From: Aminobacter aganoensis
GTDB taxonomy: Bacteria; Pseudomonadota; Alphaproteobacteria; Rhizobiales; Rhizobiaceae
Assembly (NCBI RefSeq): GCF_014206975.1
Contig: NZ_JACHOU010000001.1
Coordinates: forward strand, 434,001-498,000
Direction of reading: 5' to 3'
DNA length: 64,000 nt
The notes under the pieces are model-generated. The model saw nothing but the letters and a program-made list of their open reading frames with translations, did not search any database and was not told the origin of the DNA. Numbering within the stretch: position 1 is the stretch's first letter; every line of letters starts with the position of its first letter. Position numbers and translations under genes: made by a program. Below, piece after piece: positions 19,874-30,296 of the stretch.

Positions 19874-21181
19874 TCAATTCGCCAGCAAGAGCAGTTCGGC
19901 GGAATAGAGCGCAAGGCCCGCAAGGCCGCCGATCAGCATGCCGTTGAAACGGATATACTGCAGGTCGCGACCGATGTTGATCTCCATCAGCCGGGTCAGC
20001 TGGCCAAGGTCCCAGCGCCTGACCTGTTCGGCAATGAAGCCCGAGACGCCGCTTTTCTGGCTCTCGACGAAGGACGCAAGCGCGACCACGAAACCGGTGT
20101 TCATGTCGGCGCGAATCTGCGGATCACGCGCCAGGTTCTGGCCGACCTCGACGAACAGGTTGGTCAAGTGCTTTCGCGTCATCGAGTCCGGCGATGCCAC
20201 ATCCTGCTCGATGAAACCGCGCATGCTCTTCCACACGTCGAGGGCCAGTCCGCGCAGTTCGGGACGGGCGAGGAAATTGCGCTTCAGCTGTTCGGCGCGC
20301 TTGGCATAATCGGGCGAATGGCGAAGCTGATCGATGAAGCCATGGACAAAGCGGTCGAACTCGCCGCGCAGCGGATGATCGGGATCGGCCCGGACCTCCT
20401 CCAGCAAGGTGGCTGCGGACGCGACGATGCGCTTGAGCAGATAGGCGTCGGCACGGAACCGGTTGAAGACGGAAGGCAGCTCCTCCCTGATCTTTTCGCG
20501 CAGCACGGCCAGCGCCTGCTCGTCGCTCAGGAAATTGCCGATGATCTTGGTGAACTCGTCCAGCATGCGCTGGTGCCGGCGATCATCCGTGAAAGCCGAC
20601 AGCAGCTCCGCCGCCAGCGGCGCCACATCAATCTTGCCGAGGCGATCGAGCATGCGGCGCGTGGCGAATTCGCGCAGCCCGGAGCCTTCGATCGCCTGGA
20701 GCATCTGCGGGACCAGCCGGCCGACGAAACGCGACAGCCCCTCCGCCCGGCTGCGATCCGACAGCCAGTCGGCGACGAGGGCTGCGAAATCCACCTCCTT
20801 CAGCTTCTGCCGCACCGGCTCGGGCGCCAGAAAGTTGGCCTCGATGAAGCGGCCGAGATTTTCGGCGATCCGGTTCTGGTTGGAGGGGATGATGGCCGTA
20901 TGCGGTATCGGCAACCCAAGCGGCCGCTTGAACAGGGCAACGACGGCGTACCAATCCGCCAGCCCGCCTATGGTGGCCGCCTCGGCGAAGGCGGCGACAA
21001 AGCCAAGCCAGGGCCAGCGTCCCTGCAGCGACTTTGCGATCGCGAACACGCACACGCACACGACCAGGGCGGCAGTCGCCAGAAACTTGGTCCTGCGCAG
21101 CGCTGCCAGCTTTTCGGCATCGACGGCTTTGGCGGAAGGTGTCATGCCGGCCGGAAGGGCCTGGCTTTGCGGTGAGGACAT
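19874..21181 (-). CDS. DUF445 (YjiN-like) membrane protein
   Basis: 435 residues with a membrane segment near residues 32-50, the WLGFVAAFAEAATIGGLADWYAVVALFKRP block that defines DUF445, then a long amphipathic helical body and a C-terminal membrane segment (MLIGGLAGLALYSAELLLLAN). Function is unknown. It is 70 bases upstream of the phasin-like gene on the same strand and may be co-transcribed with it. Confidence 0.88.
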   Translation of the reverse strand: MSSPQSQALPAGMTPSAKAVDAEKLAALRRTKFLATAALVVCVCVFAIAKSLQGRWPWLGFVAAFAEAATIGGLADWYAVVALFKRPLGLPIPHTAIIPSNQNRIAENLGRFIEANFLAPEPVRQKLKEVDFAALVADWLSDRSRAEGLSRFVGRLVPQMLQAIEGSGLREFATRRMLDRLGKIDVAPLAAELLSAFTDDRRHQRMLDEFTKIIGNFLSDEQALAVLREKIREELPSVFNRFRADAYLLKRIVASAATLLEEVRADPDHPLRGEFDRFVHGFIDQLRHSPDYAKRAEQLKRNFLARPELRGLALDVWKSMRGFIEQDVASPDSMTRKHLTNLFVEVGQNLARDPQIRADMNTGFVVALASFVESQKSGVSGFIAEQVRRWDLGQLTRLMEINIGRDLQYIRFNGMLIGGLAGLALYSAELLLLAN

Positions 21182-21253
21182 CGGTCGCCTTCCCTGTTCG
21201 TCACAGGGACTATATCGGCACAGCCTCTCACCGCTTCAATTCGAAAAGCGAAC

Positions 21254-21826
21254 CTAGGCGGCGATGGCCTTGCCGACCTTGCGGCGTCCGAAGTCTGCCG
21301 GCGCGAGAAAGCCCATATCGGGATCGGCCGCTCCGTCCGCGTCGAGTTCGATGATGCCGTTGGTCTCGCCCTGCGCGAAACTCAGCTTGGCATTGAAGCG
21401 ACGGGCCAAGGCCCTCATCGCGGAATTGTTGGCGTGTGTCGTCACCTGCAACCGGGTGTAGCCCAGCCCCTTCGCCTGGGCGATGATCCGCCGGAACAGG
21501 CGCCCGCCGATCCCCCTGTGCTGCAACTGGCTCTCGACGCTGAACGCGATCTCGGCCGTGGGCTCGCGCTCCTCCGGGCGTTCATGCAGTTCGGCCGCGC
21601 CCAAAACCTTGTCACCCTCGACATAGGCGATGACAATCACCCCCTGGTGGAAGCTGCGATCGGCATAGGAGCGGAGAAAGCCGTCGTCGGTCAGGCCGTT
21701 GAAGCGGTCGCGGCGGCTCTGCGCGTCAAGTCTCAGCAGATGTTCGGCAAAGCGGGGCAGATCGGATGGCCTGAGCTGGCGGATGATCCCCGTCAGCGGC
21801 CGTTGAGCTTGCTTGATCTGTTCCAT
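21254..21826 (-). CDS. GNAT-family N-acetyltransferase
   Basis: 190 residues. The acetyl-CoA pyrophosphate-binding motif A reads QLQHRGIGGRLFRRIIAQAK, preceded by beta strands IVIAYVEGDKVLGAAELHE and IAFSVES, and followed by NNSAMRALARRFNAKL (motif B). The N-terminal IIRQLRPSDLPRFAEHLLRL matches acetyltransferases related to the C-terminal domain of Pat-type protein acetylases. Substrate unknown. It is divergent from rirA. Confidence 0.87.
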   Translation of the reverse strand: MEQIKQAQRPLTGIIRQLRPSDLPRFAEHLLRLDAQSRRDRFNGLTDDGFLRSYADRSFHQGVIVIAYVEGDKVLGAAELHERPEEREPTAEIAFSVESQLQHRGIGGRLFRRIIAQAKGLGYTRLQVTTHANNSAMRALARRFNAKLSFAQGETNGIIELDADGAADPDMGFLAPADFGRRKVGKAIAA

Positions 21827-21994
21827 GTCGTAGTCCTCATGGGTTCCTCCCCAGAGTCTTCGACTCCCGACATCGGCAATATTGTGCCATGCAGCAATAA
21901 CTTCAACCCGTGAGCCCGGTCAGGAATGCAAGGCTGGCCTGCGTCCGGTGCGGGGCCGCAATTGCAGTTAACTGATGTTTCCTGTCCAGATTTG

Positions 21995-22026
21995 TTGACA
22001 TCGCTTGTCTGGAATTGTTCTAAGGT
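21995..22026 (+). promoter_or_regulatory. Promoter of rirA with overlapping Irr-type operator
   Basis: A perfect -35 TTGACA (21995-22000) is followed 18 bases later by TCTAAG as a probable -10. The 17-base word TCTGGAATTGTTCTAAG at 22008-22024 matches the Irr iron-control element TTTRGAAYNRTTCYAAA at 15 of 17 places and covers the -10. Irr bound here would block the promoter, which fits the known cross-control of rirA by Irr under iron limitation. Confidence 0.65.
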
Positions 22027-22072
22027 GTAGGCCATATAAGAAGCCTGTCCGCGCCACAGCGAGGAATCACCA

Positions 22073-22534
22073 ATGCGTCTTACCCGCCAGACCAACTACG
22101 CCATGCGCATCCTGATGTATTGCGCGGCCAATGAGGGCCGGCTGAGCCGTGTCCCAGAGATCGCAGCCGCCTACACGGTGTCGGAGCTGTTTCTGTTCAA
22201 GATCCTCCAGCCTCTGGTCGAGGCCAAGCTGGTGGAAACCGTCCGCGGCCGCAATGGCGGCGTGCGGCTGGCCAAGCCAGCCGACCAGATATCGCTTTTC
22301 GATGTGGTGCGCGTCACCGAAGAGAGCTTCGCCATGGCGGAGTGCTTTGAAAGTGACGCAGCCGAATGCCCGCTGGTCGACAGTTGCGGGCTCAATTCGG
22401 CGCTTCGCGAAGCGCTGAATGCGTTTTTCGAAGTCCTTGGCCGCTACACGATCGCGGATCTGGTCGCTGCGCGTCCCAACATGCGCGATCTGTTGGGCAT
22501 CGATTTCACTCCGCCCCGCGCCCTGGCCGGCTAG
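22073..22534 (+). CDS. rirA: Rrf2-family iron-responsive regulator RirA
   Basis: Global iron repressor of rhizobia, 153 residues. The N-terminal winged helix (MRLTRQTNYAMRILMYCAAN, with recognition segment TVSELFLFKILQPL and wing GRNGGVRLAKP) is near-identical to characterised RirA proteins. Cys91, Cys99 and Cys105 (ECFESDAAECPLVDSC) are at the exact positions of the Fe-S cluster ligands. With cluster present it represses iron and haem uptake genes at IRO boxes (TGA-N9-TCA); without it they are derepressed. Likely targets inside this window are the hmu genes. Its own promoter carries an Irr-type operator. Confidence 0.95.
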   Translation: MRLTRQTNYAMRILMYCAANEGRLSRVPEIAAAYTVSELFLFKILQPLVEAKLVETVRGRNGGVRLAKPADQISLFDVVRVTEESFAMAECFESDAAECPLVDSCGLNSALREALNAFFEVLGRYTIADLVAARPNMRDLLGIDFTPPRALAG

Positions 22535-22610
22535 CTCGACACCGATATCGCAAGCCCCGGCCACACGAAGGCGCTTCGTGGTGGTTGCGCCGGGGCAGCC
22601 GCGTCGCTAC

Positions 22611-23174
22611 ATGCGCGGCATGAAAGTCAAGGACGCCGACATCATCATCGTCCCCGGATACACCAGTTCCGGGCCCACCCACTGGCAAAGCCGTTGGGAG
22701 GAAAAGCTGTCGACTGCGCGCCGTGTCGAGCAGGACGAATGGTCCAAGCCGGTGCGCGGGGACTGGACGGCCAAGGTCATCGATGCCGTGAACGCCGCCG
22801 AGCGGCCGGTCGTGCTCGTTGCCCATTCGCTGGGCATACCGACGGTGATCCATGCCATTCCAGGCTTCAAGAAGCGCGTCGCGGGCGGATTTTTCGTTGC
22901 CCCGCCGGATGTTTCCAACCCGGCTATGAAGCCAAAGCACCTGATAACGTTCGGCCCCTATCCGCGCGACCCTTTGCCGTTTCCGTCCGTGGTGATCGCC
23001 AGCCGCAACGATCCCTATTGCGCCCACGACGTTGCGGAAGACATCGCCGCCGCCTGGGGTTCGCTGTTCGTCGATGCGGGCGAATCCGGTCACATCAATT
23101 CGGATTCCGGCCACGGGCCGTGGCCGGAGGGATCGATGGTGTTTGCGCAGTTCCTGTCGCGCCTGGAAGGCTGA
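22611..23174 (+). CDS. RBBP9/YdeN-type alpha/beta hydrolase
   Basis: About 187 residues with the compact serine-hydrolase fold of this group: IIIVPGYTSSGPTHWQSRWE (strand then oxyanion region), the nucleophile elbow LVAHSLGIP with catalytic Ser, an Asp in SRNDPYC, and the catalytic His in GESGHINSDSGHGPWPEG, which is the hallmark ending of the family. Two start codons, 22611 and 22620, are possible; neither has a strong ribosome site. It follows rirA by 76 bases and may be transcribed from its own or the rirA promoter. Substrate unknown. Confidence 0.87.
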   Translation: MRGMKVKDADIIIVPGYTSSGPTHWQSRWEEKLSTARRVEQDEWSKPVRGDWTAKVIDAVNAAERPVVLVAHSLGIPTVIHAIPGFKKRVAGGFFVAPPDVSNPAMKPKHLITFGPYPRDPLPFPSVVIASRNDPYCAHDVAEDIAAAWGSLFVDAGESGHINSDSGHGPWPEGSMVFAQFLSRLEG

Positions 23175-23184
23175 CGGGCGCTCG

Positions 23185-23955
23185 TCAGCCGAGCGATTTC
23201 CTGAGATCGGCCAGCAGGCCTGCGGCGCCGGCTGAGATCAACTGGTGTTCCGAGCCTGTGGCAAGCAGTTGGAAGCCCATCTCGACGAAGCGTCCAGCGA
23301 TCTTCGGATCGGTGACATAGATAGCGGCATGCTTGCCGGCGGCGCGCGTCCGCTTGGCGATTGCAGCCACCGTCTCCATCATGCCTTCGAGCGTGCCGTT
23401 GATCGTCTCGCCCTTGGACCAGGCGATGGAAAAGTCGCCAGGGCCGACAAAGATGCCATCGATGCCAGGGGTCGACAGGATGCCGTCAAGCGCCGCGACC
23501 GCGGCATGGGTCTCGACCATTGCAAATGATACGGTGCGAGCGTTGCTCTCCCTGAGCCACTTGACCGGGTCCTTGCTGCCTGCGCGGGGCGCAGCGAAGG
23601 TCGGCCCCCAGGAGCGCTCGCCCAATGGCGGATACTTCATCGCCGCCGCGAAGCGCTGTGCGTCTTCCACCGAATTGACCATCGGCGCGATGACAGCCTC
23701 GGCGCCGAAGTCGAGCGCACGGCTTGCCATGTCGAAGCGGCCAACCGGAACCCGGACGATTGCATGCTTGTTGGCGCGCAGGACTGGCGCAAGCGAGCGC
23801 AGCACACTGTCTTCGTTGTGGCCGCCGTGCTGCATGTCGAGGGTGACCGCATCGAACCCCTGCCCGGCAAGTATCTCGACCGTCAGCGCATCCGGCACGC
23901 CCGACCAGGCGGTGATGATGGTCTCGTTGGCGTGCAGTCTCTCGGCAAGCGACAT
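23185..23955 (-). CDS. HpcH/HpaI-family class II aldolase
   Basis: 256-residue TIM-barrel enzyme of the 4-hydroxy-2-oxoheptanedioate aldolase family. Typical landmarks are VTLDMQHGGHNED, AIVRVPVGRFDMASRALDFG, APMVNSVEDAQRF, the metal-site Glu in VSFAMVETHAAVA and the glycine loop IDGIFVGPGDFSIAWS. It probably cleaves a 2-keto-4-hydroxy acid into pyruvate or glyoxylate plus an aldehyde; the exact substrate is not assignable and no catabolic partners are adjacent. It converges on the hydrolase gene with a 10-base gap. Confidence 0.9.
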   Translation of the reverse strand: MSLAERLHANETIITAWSGVPDALTVEILAGQGFDAVTLDMQHGGHNEDSVLRSLAPVLRANKHAIVRVPVGRFDMASRALDFGAEAVIAPMVNSVEDAQRFAAAMKYPPLGERSWGPTFAAPRAGSKDPVKWLRESNARTVSFAMVETHAAVAALDGILSTPGIDGIFVGPGDFSIAWSKGETINGTLEGMMETVAAIAKRTRAAGKHAAIYVTDPKIAGRFVEMGFQLLATGSEHQLISAGAAGLLADLRKSLG

Positions 23956-24013
23956 TATTCTCTCTCCGTGTCGGGCGTCATTTCACCCGGAAGCGACCGG
24001 AGTCGCAAACAAA

Positions 24014-24036
24014 AACCGCCCGGAATCCGGGCGGTT
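24014..24036 (-). terminator. Strong rho-independent terminator after the zeta inhibitor gene
   Basis: AACCGCCCGGA and its exact complement TCCGGGCGGTT flank a single A; on the minus strand the hairpin runs into TTTTTGTTTG. It ends transcription of the gene at 24067-24387. Confidence 0.92.
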
Positions 24037-24066
24037 CGTTGGTCCAGTCCGGCAAGGCCTGGAAAA

Positions 24067-24387
24067 TCAGGTGTTCTTGACCTGCTCGATCGCCTGAGCC
24101 ATCAGTTCGTCCATGGTGCGGCGGATCTGATGGTCGGACTGGTCGACGCCGGCGGCGTCGAAGTCGGCGCGGATCTTGCGGAACACGTCATGGTCGCCGG
24201 CTTCCTCGATGTCGGAAACGACCACTTCCTTCGCATAAGCGTCTGCATCGGCACCCGACTTGCCAAGCTTTTCGGCAGCCCAGAGGCCGAGCGCCTTGTT
24301 GCGCCGCGCATTCGCCTTGAAACGCAGCTCCTCGTCGAAGACGAACTTGCGCTCAAAACCTTCTTCGCGGTCCTTCATGTTGCTCAT
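24067..24387 (-). CDS. DUF1476 family protein, F1-ATPase inhibitor zeta
   Basis: 106-residue helical protein matching the alphaproteobacterial F1-ATPase inhibitory zeta subunit: MSNMKDREEGFERKFVFDEE at the N terminus (the inhibitory segment) followed by LRFKANARRNKALGLWAAEKLG and a four-helix body. In Paracoccus it blocks ATP hydrolysis by the F1 motor. Start: ATG at 24387 behind GGAGGACTGCC. It is divergent from purC, as in related genomes, and ends at a strong terminator. Function in this organism is by family membership. Confidence 0.9.
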   Translation of the reverse strand: MSNMKDREEGFERKFVFDEELRFKANARRNKALGLWAAEKLGKSGADADAYAKEVVVSDIEEAGDHDVFRKIRADFDAAGVDQSDHQIRRTMDELMAQAIEQVKNT

Positions 24388-24672
24388 GGCAGTCCTCCAG
24401 GGAGTGGGAAATCGATTCGACTTCCGGTGCATATGATATCGTCTTCCTCAAACCAAAAGGCCGAGGCGCGGTCAATATCCCTCTTTTGCTCCGTTTAGCG
24501 CCATGGTGCGGCATTTCCGCAGCAAAAGGCGTTAATTGGCCGGAAATGATGATTGAGCAATGGCACCGATTGAGGTAGAGACCGCCCTGAAACCCACAGC
24601 CGCCGCGGCTTTGCGGCGTGAGAAAGGGACCGGTAGCTTGCCGTCCACCCTTCCAACCAGAGAAACAATCAA

Positions 24673-25440
24673 ATGAAGAGTCGCCGCCGCATCTACGAAG
24701 GCAAGGCCAAGATCCTTTATGAAGGCCCCGAGCCGGGTACCCTGATCCAGTTTTTCAAGGACGATGCCACCGCCTTCAACAAGAAGAAGCATGAGGTCGT
24801 CGACGGCAAGGGCGTGCTCAACAACCGCATTTCCGAGCACATCTTCAACCACCTGAACCGCATGGGCATTCCGACCCACTTCATCCGCCGGCTCAACATG
24901 CGCGAGCAGCTGATCAAGGAAGTCGAGATCATCCCGCTCGAAGTTGTGGTGCGCAACGTCGCCGCCGGCTCGCTGGCCAAGCGCCTGGGGATCGAGGAAG
25001 GCACCGTGCTGCCGCGCTCGATCATCGAGTTCTACTACAAGGCCGATGCACTGGACGATCCGATGGTCTCGGAAGAGCACATCACCGCCTTCGGTTGGGC
25101 AAGCCCGCAGGAAATCGACGACATCATGGCGCTCGCCATCCGCGTCAACGACTTCCTCTCCGGCCTGTTCATGGGCGTCGGCATCCAGCTCGTCGATTTC
25201 AAGATCGAATGCGGCCGCCTGTTCGAAGGCGACATGATGCGCATCGTGGTTGCCGACGAGATTTCGCCGGACAGCTGCCGCCTGTGGGACGTCGCCACCC
25301 AAGACAAGCTCGACAAGGACCGTTTCCGCCGTGACATGGGCGGACTGGTCGAGGCTTACCAGGAAGTGGCACGTCGCCTCGGCATCATGAACGAGAACGA
25401 GACGCCCCGCCCTACCGGGCCGGTTCTCGTCAAGCACTGA
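24673..25440 (+). CDS. purC: Phosphoribosylaminoimidazole-succinocarboxamide synthase
   Basis: Joins aspartate to CAIR with ATP in step 8 of IMP synthesis. 255 residues, with [13 protein letters not shown] (ATP-binding lysine strand), [10 protein letters not shown], the [26 protein letters not shown] family signature split over residues 70-95, and VDFKIECGR plus [13 protein letters not shown] for metal and substrate binding. First gene of the purine cluster. A hairpin with a T-run lies directly after it, so part of the transcription may stop before purS. Confidence 0.96.
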   Translation: MKSRRRIYEGKAKILYEGPEPGTLIQFFKDDATAFNKKKHEVVDGKGVLNNRISEHIFNHLNRMGIPTHFIRRLNMREQLIKEVEIIPLEVVVRNVAAGSLAKRLGIEEGTVLPRSIIEFYYKADALDDPMVSEEHITAFGWASPQEIDDIMALAIRVNDFLSGLFMGVGIQLVDFKIECGRLFEGDMMRIVVADEISPDSCRLWDVATQDKLDKDRFRRDMGGLVEAYQEVARRLGIMNENETPRPTGPVLVKH

Positions 25441-25453
25441 CCAGATCCAAGCA

Positions 25454-25477
25454 CGGGCGCGAGTAACTTCGCGCCCG
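25454..25477 (+). terminator. Terminator or attenuator between purC and purS
   Basis: CGGGCGCGA pairs with TCGCGCCCG around a 6-base loop and is followed by ACTGTTTTCC on the plus strand. It sits 13 bases after the purC stop and 30 before the purS start. It could separate purC expression from the rest of the cluster. Confidence 0.7.
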
Positions 25478-25506
25478 ACTGTTTTCCAATTCGACCCCGG
25501 AGTGAA

Positions 25507-25755
25507 ATGCCCGTGATCAAGGCCCGCGTCACCGTCACCCTCAAGAACGGCGTGCTCGACCCGCAAGGCAAGGCGATCGAACATGCGCTCGACGGCCTCG
25601 GCTTTGGCGGCGTCGGCTCGGTACGCCAGGGCAAGGTCTTCGACGTCGAAATCGACGGCGCCGACAAGGCGAAGGCGGAAGCCGACCTCAACGCCATGTG
25701 CGAGAAGCTTCTGGCGAACACGGTGATTGAGAATTATAGTGTGACGCTTATCTGA
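25507..25755 (+). CDS. purS: Phosphoribosylformylglycinamidine synthase subunit PurS
   Basis: Small structural subunit (82 residues) that bridges PurL and the glutaminase PurQ in the three-part FGAM synthase. The sequence KARVTVTLKNGVLDPQGKAI and the later SVRQGKVFDVEIDG match the PurS fold of two strand-helix units; the C terminus CEKLLANTVIENYSV is typical. Found between purC and purQ, as expected, but separated from purQ by an extra small ORF. Confidence 0.95.
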   Translation: MPVIKARVTVTLKNGVLDPQGKAIEHALDGLGFGGVGSVRQGKVFDVEIDGADKAKAEADLNAMCEKLLANTVIENYSVTLI

Positions 25756-25774
25756 GGTTGCACCGGAGGGCCAC

Positions 25775-26008
25775 GTGCCTGAAGTCACCAACGAGCTGAT
25801 GTACGAGCTTTTGAAGCGCGTTCACGGCGATCTCTCGGAAATGAAGTTCGACCTCCAGGAGATCAAACGACGCATGACAGGTGCGGAAGAAGCGCTGGCT
25901 GGCGTGAACCGCAGACTGGATCGTCACGACGAACGGCTCGAACGCATCGAGCGGCGCTTAGAATTGCGTGAACTCGCCGAACCCCAGAGGCCTTACGAAC
26001 CGAAATGA
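25775..26008 (+). CDS. Small coiled-coil protein between purS and purQ
   Basis: 77 residues from a GTG start with CCGGAGG ten bases upstream. The sequence is a charged amphipathic helix throughout: [20 protein letters not shown], then [20 protein letters not shown] with heptads ending [10 protein letters not shown]. It overlaps purQ by ATGA, so it is translationally coupled to it. I do not recognise a family; short coiled coils of this kind often mediate oligomerisation. A link to the PurS-PurQ-PurL complex is suggested only by position. The good ribosome site and tight overlap argue that it is real. Confidence 0.75.
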   Translation: MPEVTNELMYELLKRVHGDLSEMKFDLQEIKRRMTGAEEALAGVNRRLDRHDERLERIERRLELRELAEPQRPYEPK

Positions 26009-26679
26009 AATCAGCTGTCGTCCTCCTCCCCGGCCTCAACCGCGACCGCGACATGATTGCGGCGCTGACCAAGATTTCCGGCAAGGCTCCCGTCACCGTC
26101 TGGCAGACGGACACCGAGATTCCCGATGTCGACCTGATCGCCATTCCGGGCGGCTTCTCCTTCGGCGACTATCTGCGCTGCGGCGCGATCGCGGCCCGCA
26201 TGCCGGTGCTGCGTGCGGTGGCCGAAAAGGCCGCCAAGGGCGTGCAGGTGGTGGGTGTCTGCAACGGCTTCCAGATCCTGGTCGAAGCCGGACTTTTGCC
26301 CGGCGCGCTGATGCGCAACACCTCGCTCAAATTCGTCTGCCGCGAAGTGAAGCTCGAGGTCGCCAACGCAAACACCGCCTTCACCCGCAACTACGCGGCC
26401 GGCCAGATCATCCGCTGCCCTGTGGCGCATCACGATGGCAATTATTTCGCCGATCCCGAGACGCTGAAGCGCATCGAGGGCAGCGGCCAGGTGGTGTTCC
26501 GCTACGCCGAGGGCACCAACCCGAACGGCTCGATCAACGACATTGCCGGCATCGTCAACGACAAGGGCAACGTGCTCGGCCTGATGCCGCACCCCGAAAA
26601 CCTGATCGAGGCGGCGCATGGCGGCGAAGATGGCCGTGCCTTGTTCGAAAGCGCGCTCGGCCTTTCCAAGGCGGCCTGA
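26005..26679 (+). CDS. purQ: Phosphoribosylformylglycinamidine synthase glutaminase subunit PurQ
   Basis: Class I glutamine amidotransferase, 224 residues, that supplies ammonia to Pur[19 protein letters not shown] opens the domain; the nucleophile elbow is [19 protein letters not shown] with the catalytic Cys; the catalytic His/Glu pair lies in [28 protein letters not shown] is the family signature. Start overlaps the upstream coiled-coil gene. Confidence 0.97.
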   Translation: MKSAVVLLPGLNRDRDMIAALTKISGKAPVTVWQTDTEIPDVDLIAIPGGFSFGDYLRCGAIAARMPVLRAVAEKAAKGVQVVGVCNGFQILVEAGLLPGALMRNTSLKFVCREVKLEVANANTAFTRNYAAGQIIRCPVAHHDGNYFADPETLKRIEGSGQVVFRYAEGTNPNGSINDIAGIVNDKGNVLGLMPHPENLIEAAHGGEDGRALFESALGLSKAA

Positions 26680-26735
26680 GCGGCAAGCGTCCGGCATTCT
26701 CTCCAGTCATCCACTGCAAAGGCGGGCATCGGCGA

Positions 26736-27143
26736 ATGAAGTCACTCCGGATTCTGGCGGCAACAGCCGCTGTCATCGGCCTGGCCGCCTGTAATTCGGG
26801 CCCGAAGACGCCAGCCCCCTCGGGCTCGGGCAAGAGCGCGTCGCTTCGCTCGATGGAACAGGTGGCGATCGCCGCCCATAAATGCTGGTTCGCCAGCAAG
26901 GACCCGGCCTTCAAGAAGTACCAGATGGCCAATGAGCTCAACAATTTCGGCGGCACGCCGCGCTTCCTGCTGGTGCCGGCCAAGCAGTATGGCGCCCGCC
27001 CGCTGCTGGTCGTGCAGGCGCGCGGCGCCTCCAGCCAGGTCGAGGTGTTCGGCCCGCTGATGGACGAAGCGCTCGGCGCCCGCATCGGCTCCGACATCAA
27101 TCGCTGGCGCACCGGCGACGCCTCCTGCGGCGGAACCGCCTGA
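26736..27143 (+). CDS. Small lipoprotein of unknown function
   Basis: 135 residues beginning MKSLRILAATAAVIGLAACN, a signal peptide with lipobox LAAC; the mature protein would be lipidated at Cys19 or so and face the periplasm. The rest (HKCWFASKDPAFKKYQMANE, GTPRFLLVPAKQYGARPLLV, VEVFGPLMDEALG) is conserved-looking but unknown to me. It carries further cysteines, CWF and SCGG, that could pair. It lies between purQ and the Pr6Pr gene, four bases before the latter, so the two are likely co-transcribed inside the pur cluster. Confidence 0.82.
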   Translation: MKSLRILAATAAVIGLAACNSGPKTPAPSGSGKSASLRSMEQVAIAAHKCWFASKDPAFKKYQMANELNNFGGTPRFLLVPAKQYGARPLLVVQARGASSQVEVFGPLMDEALGARIGSDINRWRTGDASCGGTA

Positions 27144-27146
27144 GGC

Positions 27147-27791
27147 ATGGCACGGCCGCTGCAACTTGCGGGTCTGGCGATCGGTCTGGTCGGCCTGGCG
27201 CTGCAGTTTGCCATCACCATGCCCGCGTCGATTGCCGCCGGCCGCACCGTGCTCGGATCGGTCCTGTTCTATTTCAGCTTCTTCACCATCCTGACCAATA
27301 TCGGCGTCGTCTTGGTGTATCTGGCCGCATCGCGCGATGCGAAATCCGGGCTGCTCGGCCTGTTTTCCAGTGCGCGGGCCCGCGGCGGCGTGGCCGTCGC
27401 CATTGCGCTGGTGATGATCGTCTATGCCACGATCCTCGCGCCACTCTGGCAGCCCGAGGGCCTGTTCCTGCTCTGCGACGTGCTGCTGCACTACGTCGCG
27501 CCGACCCTCTATCTCGCATGGTGGCTGGCCGCCGGTGCGGATGGCTCGACCAGGTGGAGCGACATCCCCTATTGGGTTGCCTATCCGCTGCTCTATCTTA
27601 TCTATGCCCTGGCACGGGCGCCTATTGCGGGCGAGGTTCCCTACCCGTTCCTCGACATCGCCACCAAGGGTGCAACGAGCGTCGCGCTGTCGGCGCTGAC
27701 GATGACCCTGCTGTTTCTTGTGCTGTGCGTCATCGCGGTTATTGCGGACCACGGCATTTCAAGCTTTAGGAAGGCCGCAAGGCCGAACTGA
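27147..27791 (+). CDS. Pr6Pr-family membrane protein
   Basis: 214 residues with six hydrophobic segments: [95 protein letters not shown] and a final [13 protein letters not shown]. The FFTILTN and [11 protein letters not shown] motifs are those of Pr6Pr (FAR-17a/AIG1-like) membrane proteins. Function unknown. No apparent tie to purine synthesis despite sitting between purQ and purL. Confidence 0.85.
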   Translation: MARPLQLAGLAIGLVGLALQFAITMPASIAAGRTVLGSVLFYFSFFTILTNIGVVLVYLAASRDAKSGLLGLFSSARARGGVAVAIALVMIVYATILAPLWQPEGLFLLCDVLLHYVAPTLYLAWWLAAGADGSTRWSDIPYWVAYPLLYLIYALARAPIAGEVPYPFLDIATKGATSVALSALTMTLLFLVLCVIAVIADHGISSFRKAARPN

Positions 27792-27802
27792 CGGGAAAAC
27801 CG

Positions 27803-30028
<2,226 letters not shown>

Positions 30029-30042
30029 GTAGGAATACCGAC

Positions 30043-30276
30043 ATGGCAATGGATGCCCACGACATCGAAAAACTGATCAAGGAAGGCATTCCGGACGCCA
30101 AGGTAACCATCCGCGACCTCGCCGGCGATGGCGACCACTATGCCGCCGAGGTGGTGTCCGAAAGTTTCCGCGGCAAGAGCCGCGTGCAGCAGCACCAGAT
30201 GGTCTACGACGCGCTGAAGGGCAACATGGGCGGCGTGCTGCACGCGCTCGCCCTGCAGACCAGCATTCCGGAGTAA
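30043..30276 (+). CDS. bolA: BolA-family protein
   Basis: 77-residue class II KH-like fold: HDIEKLIKEGIPDAKVTIRD, a flexible loop, HYAAEVVSESFRGKSRVQQH and MVYDALKGNMGGVLHALALQ. The conserved His in VQQHQMVY is the usual Fe-S ligand when BolA binds a CGFS glutaredoxin. Fifteen bases after purL, likely co-transcribed. Its expected partner, the monothiol glutaredoxin grxD, is 1.2 kb further on, after two intervening genes. Confidence 0.93.
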   Translation: MAMDAHDIEKLIKEGIPDAKVTIRDLAGDGDHYAAEVVSESFRGKSRVQQHQMVYDALKGNMGGVLHALALQTSIPE

Positions 30277-30296
30277 GGCCCCCGGGCCTTGCCGAC

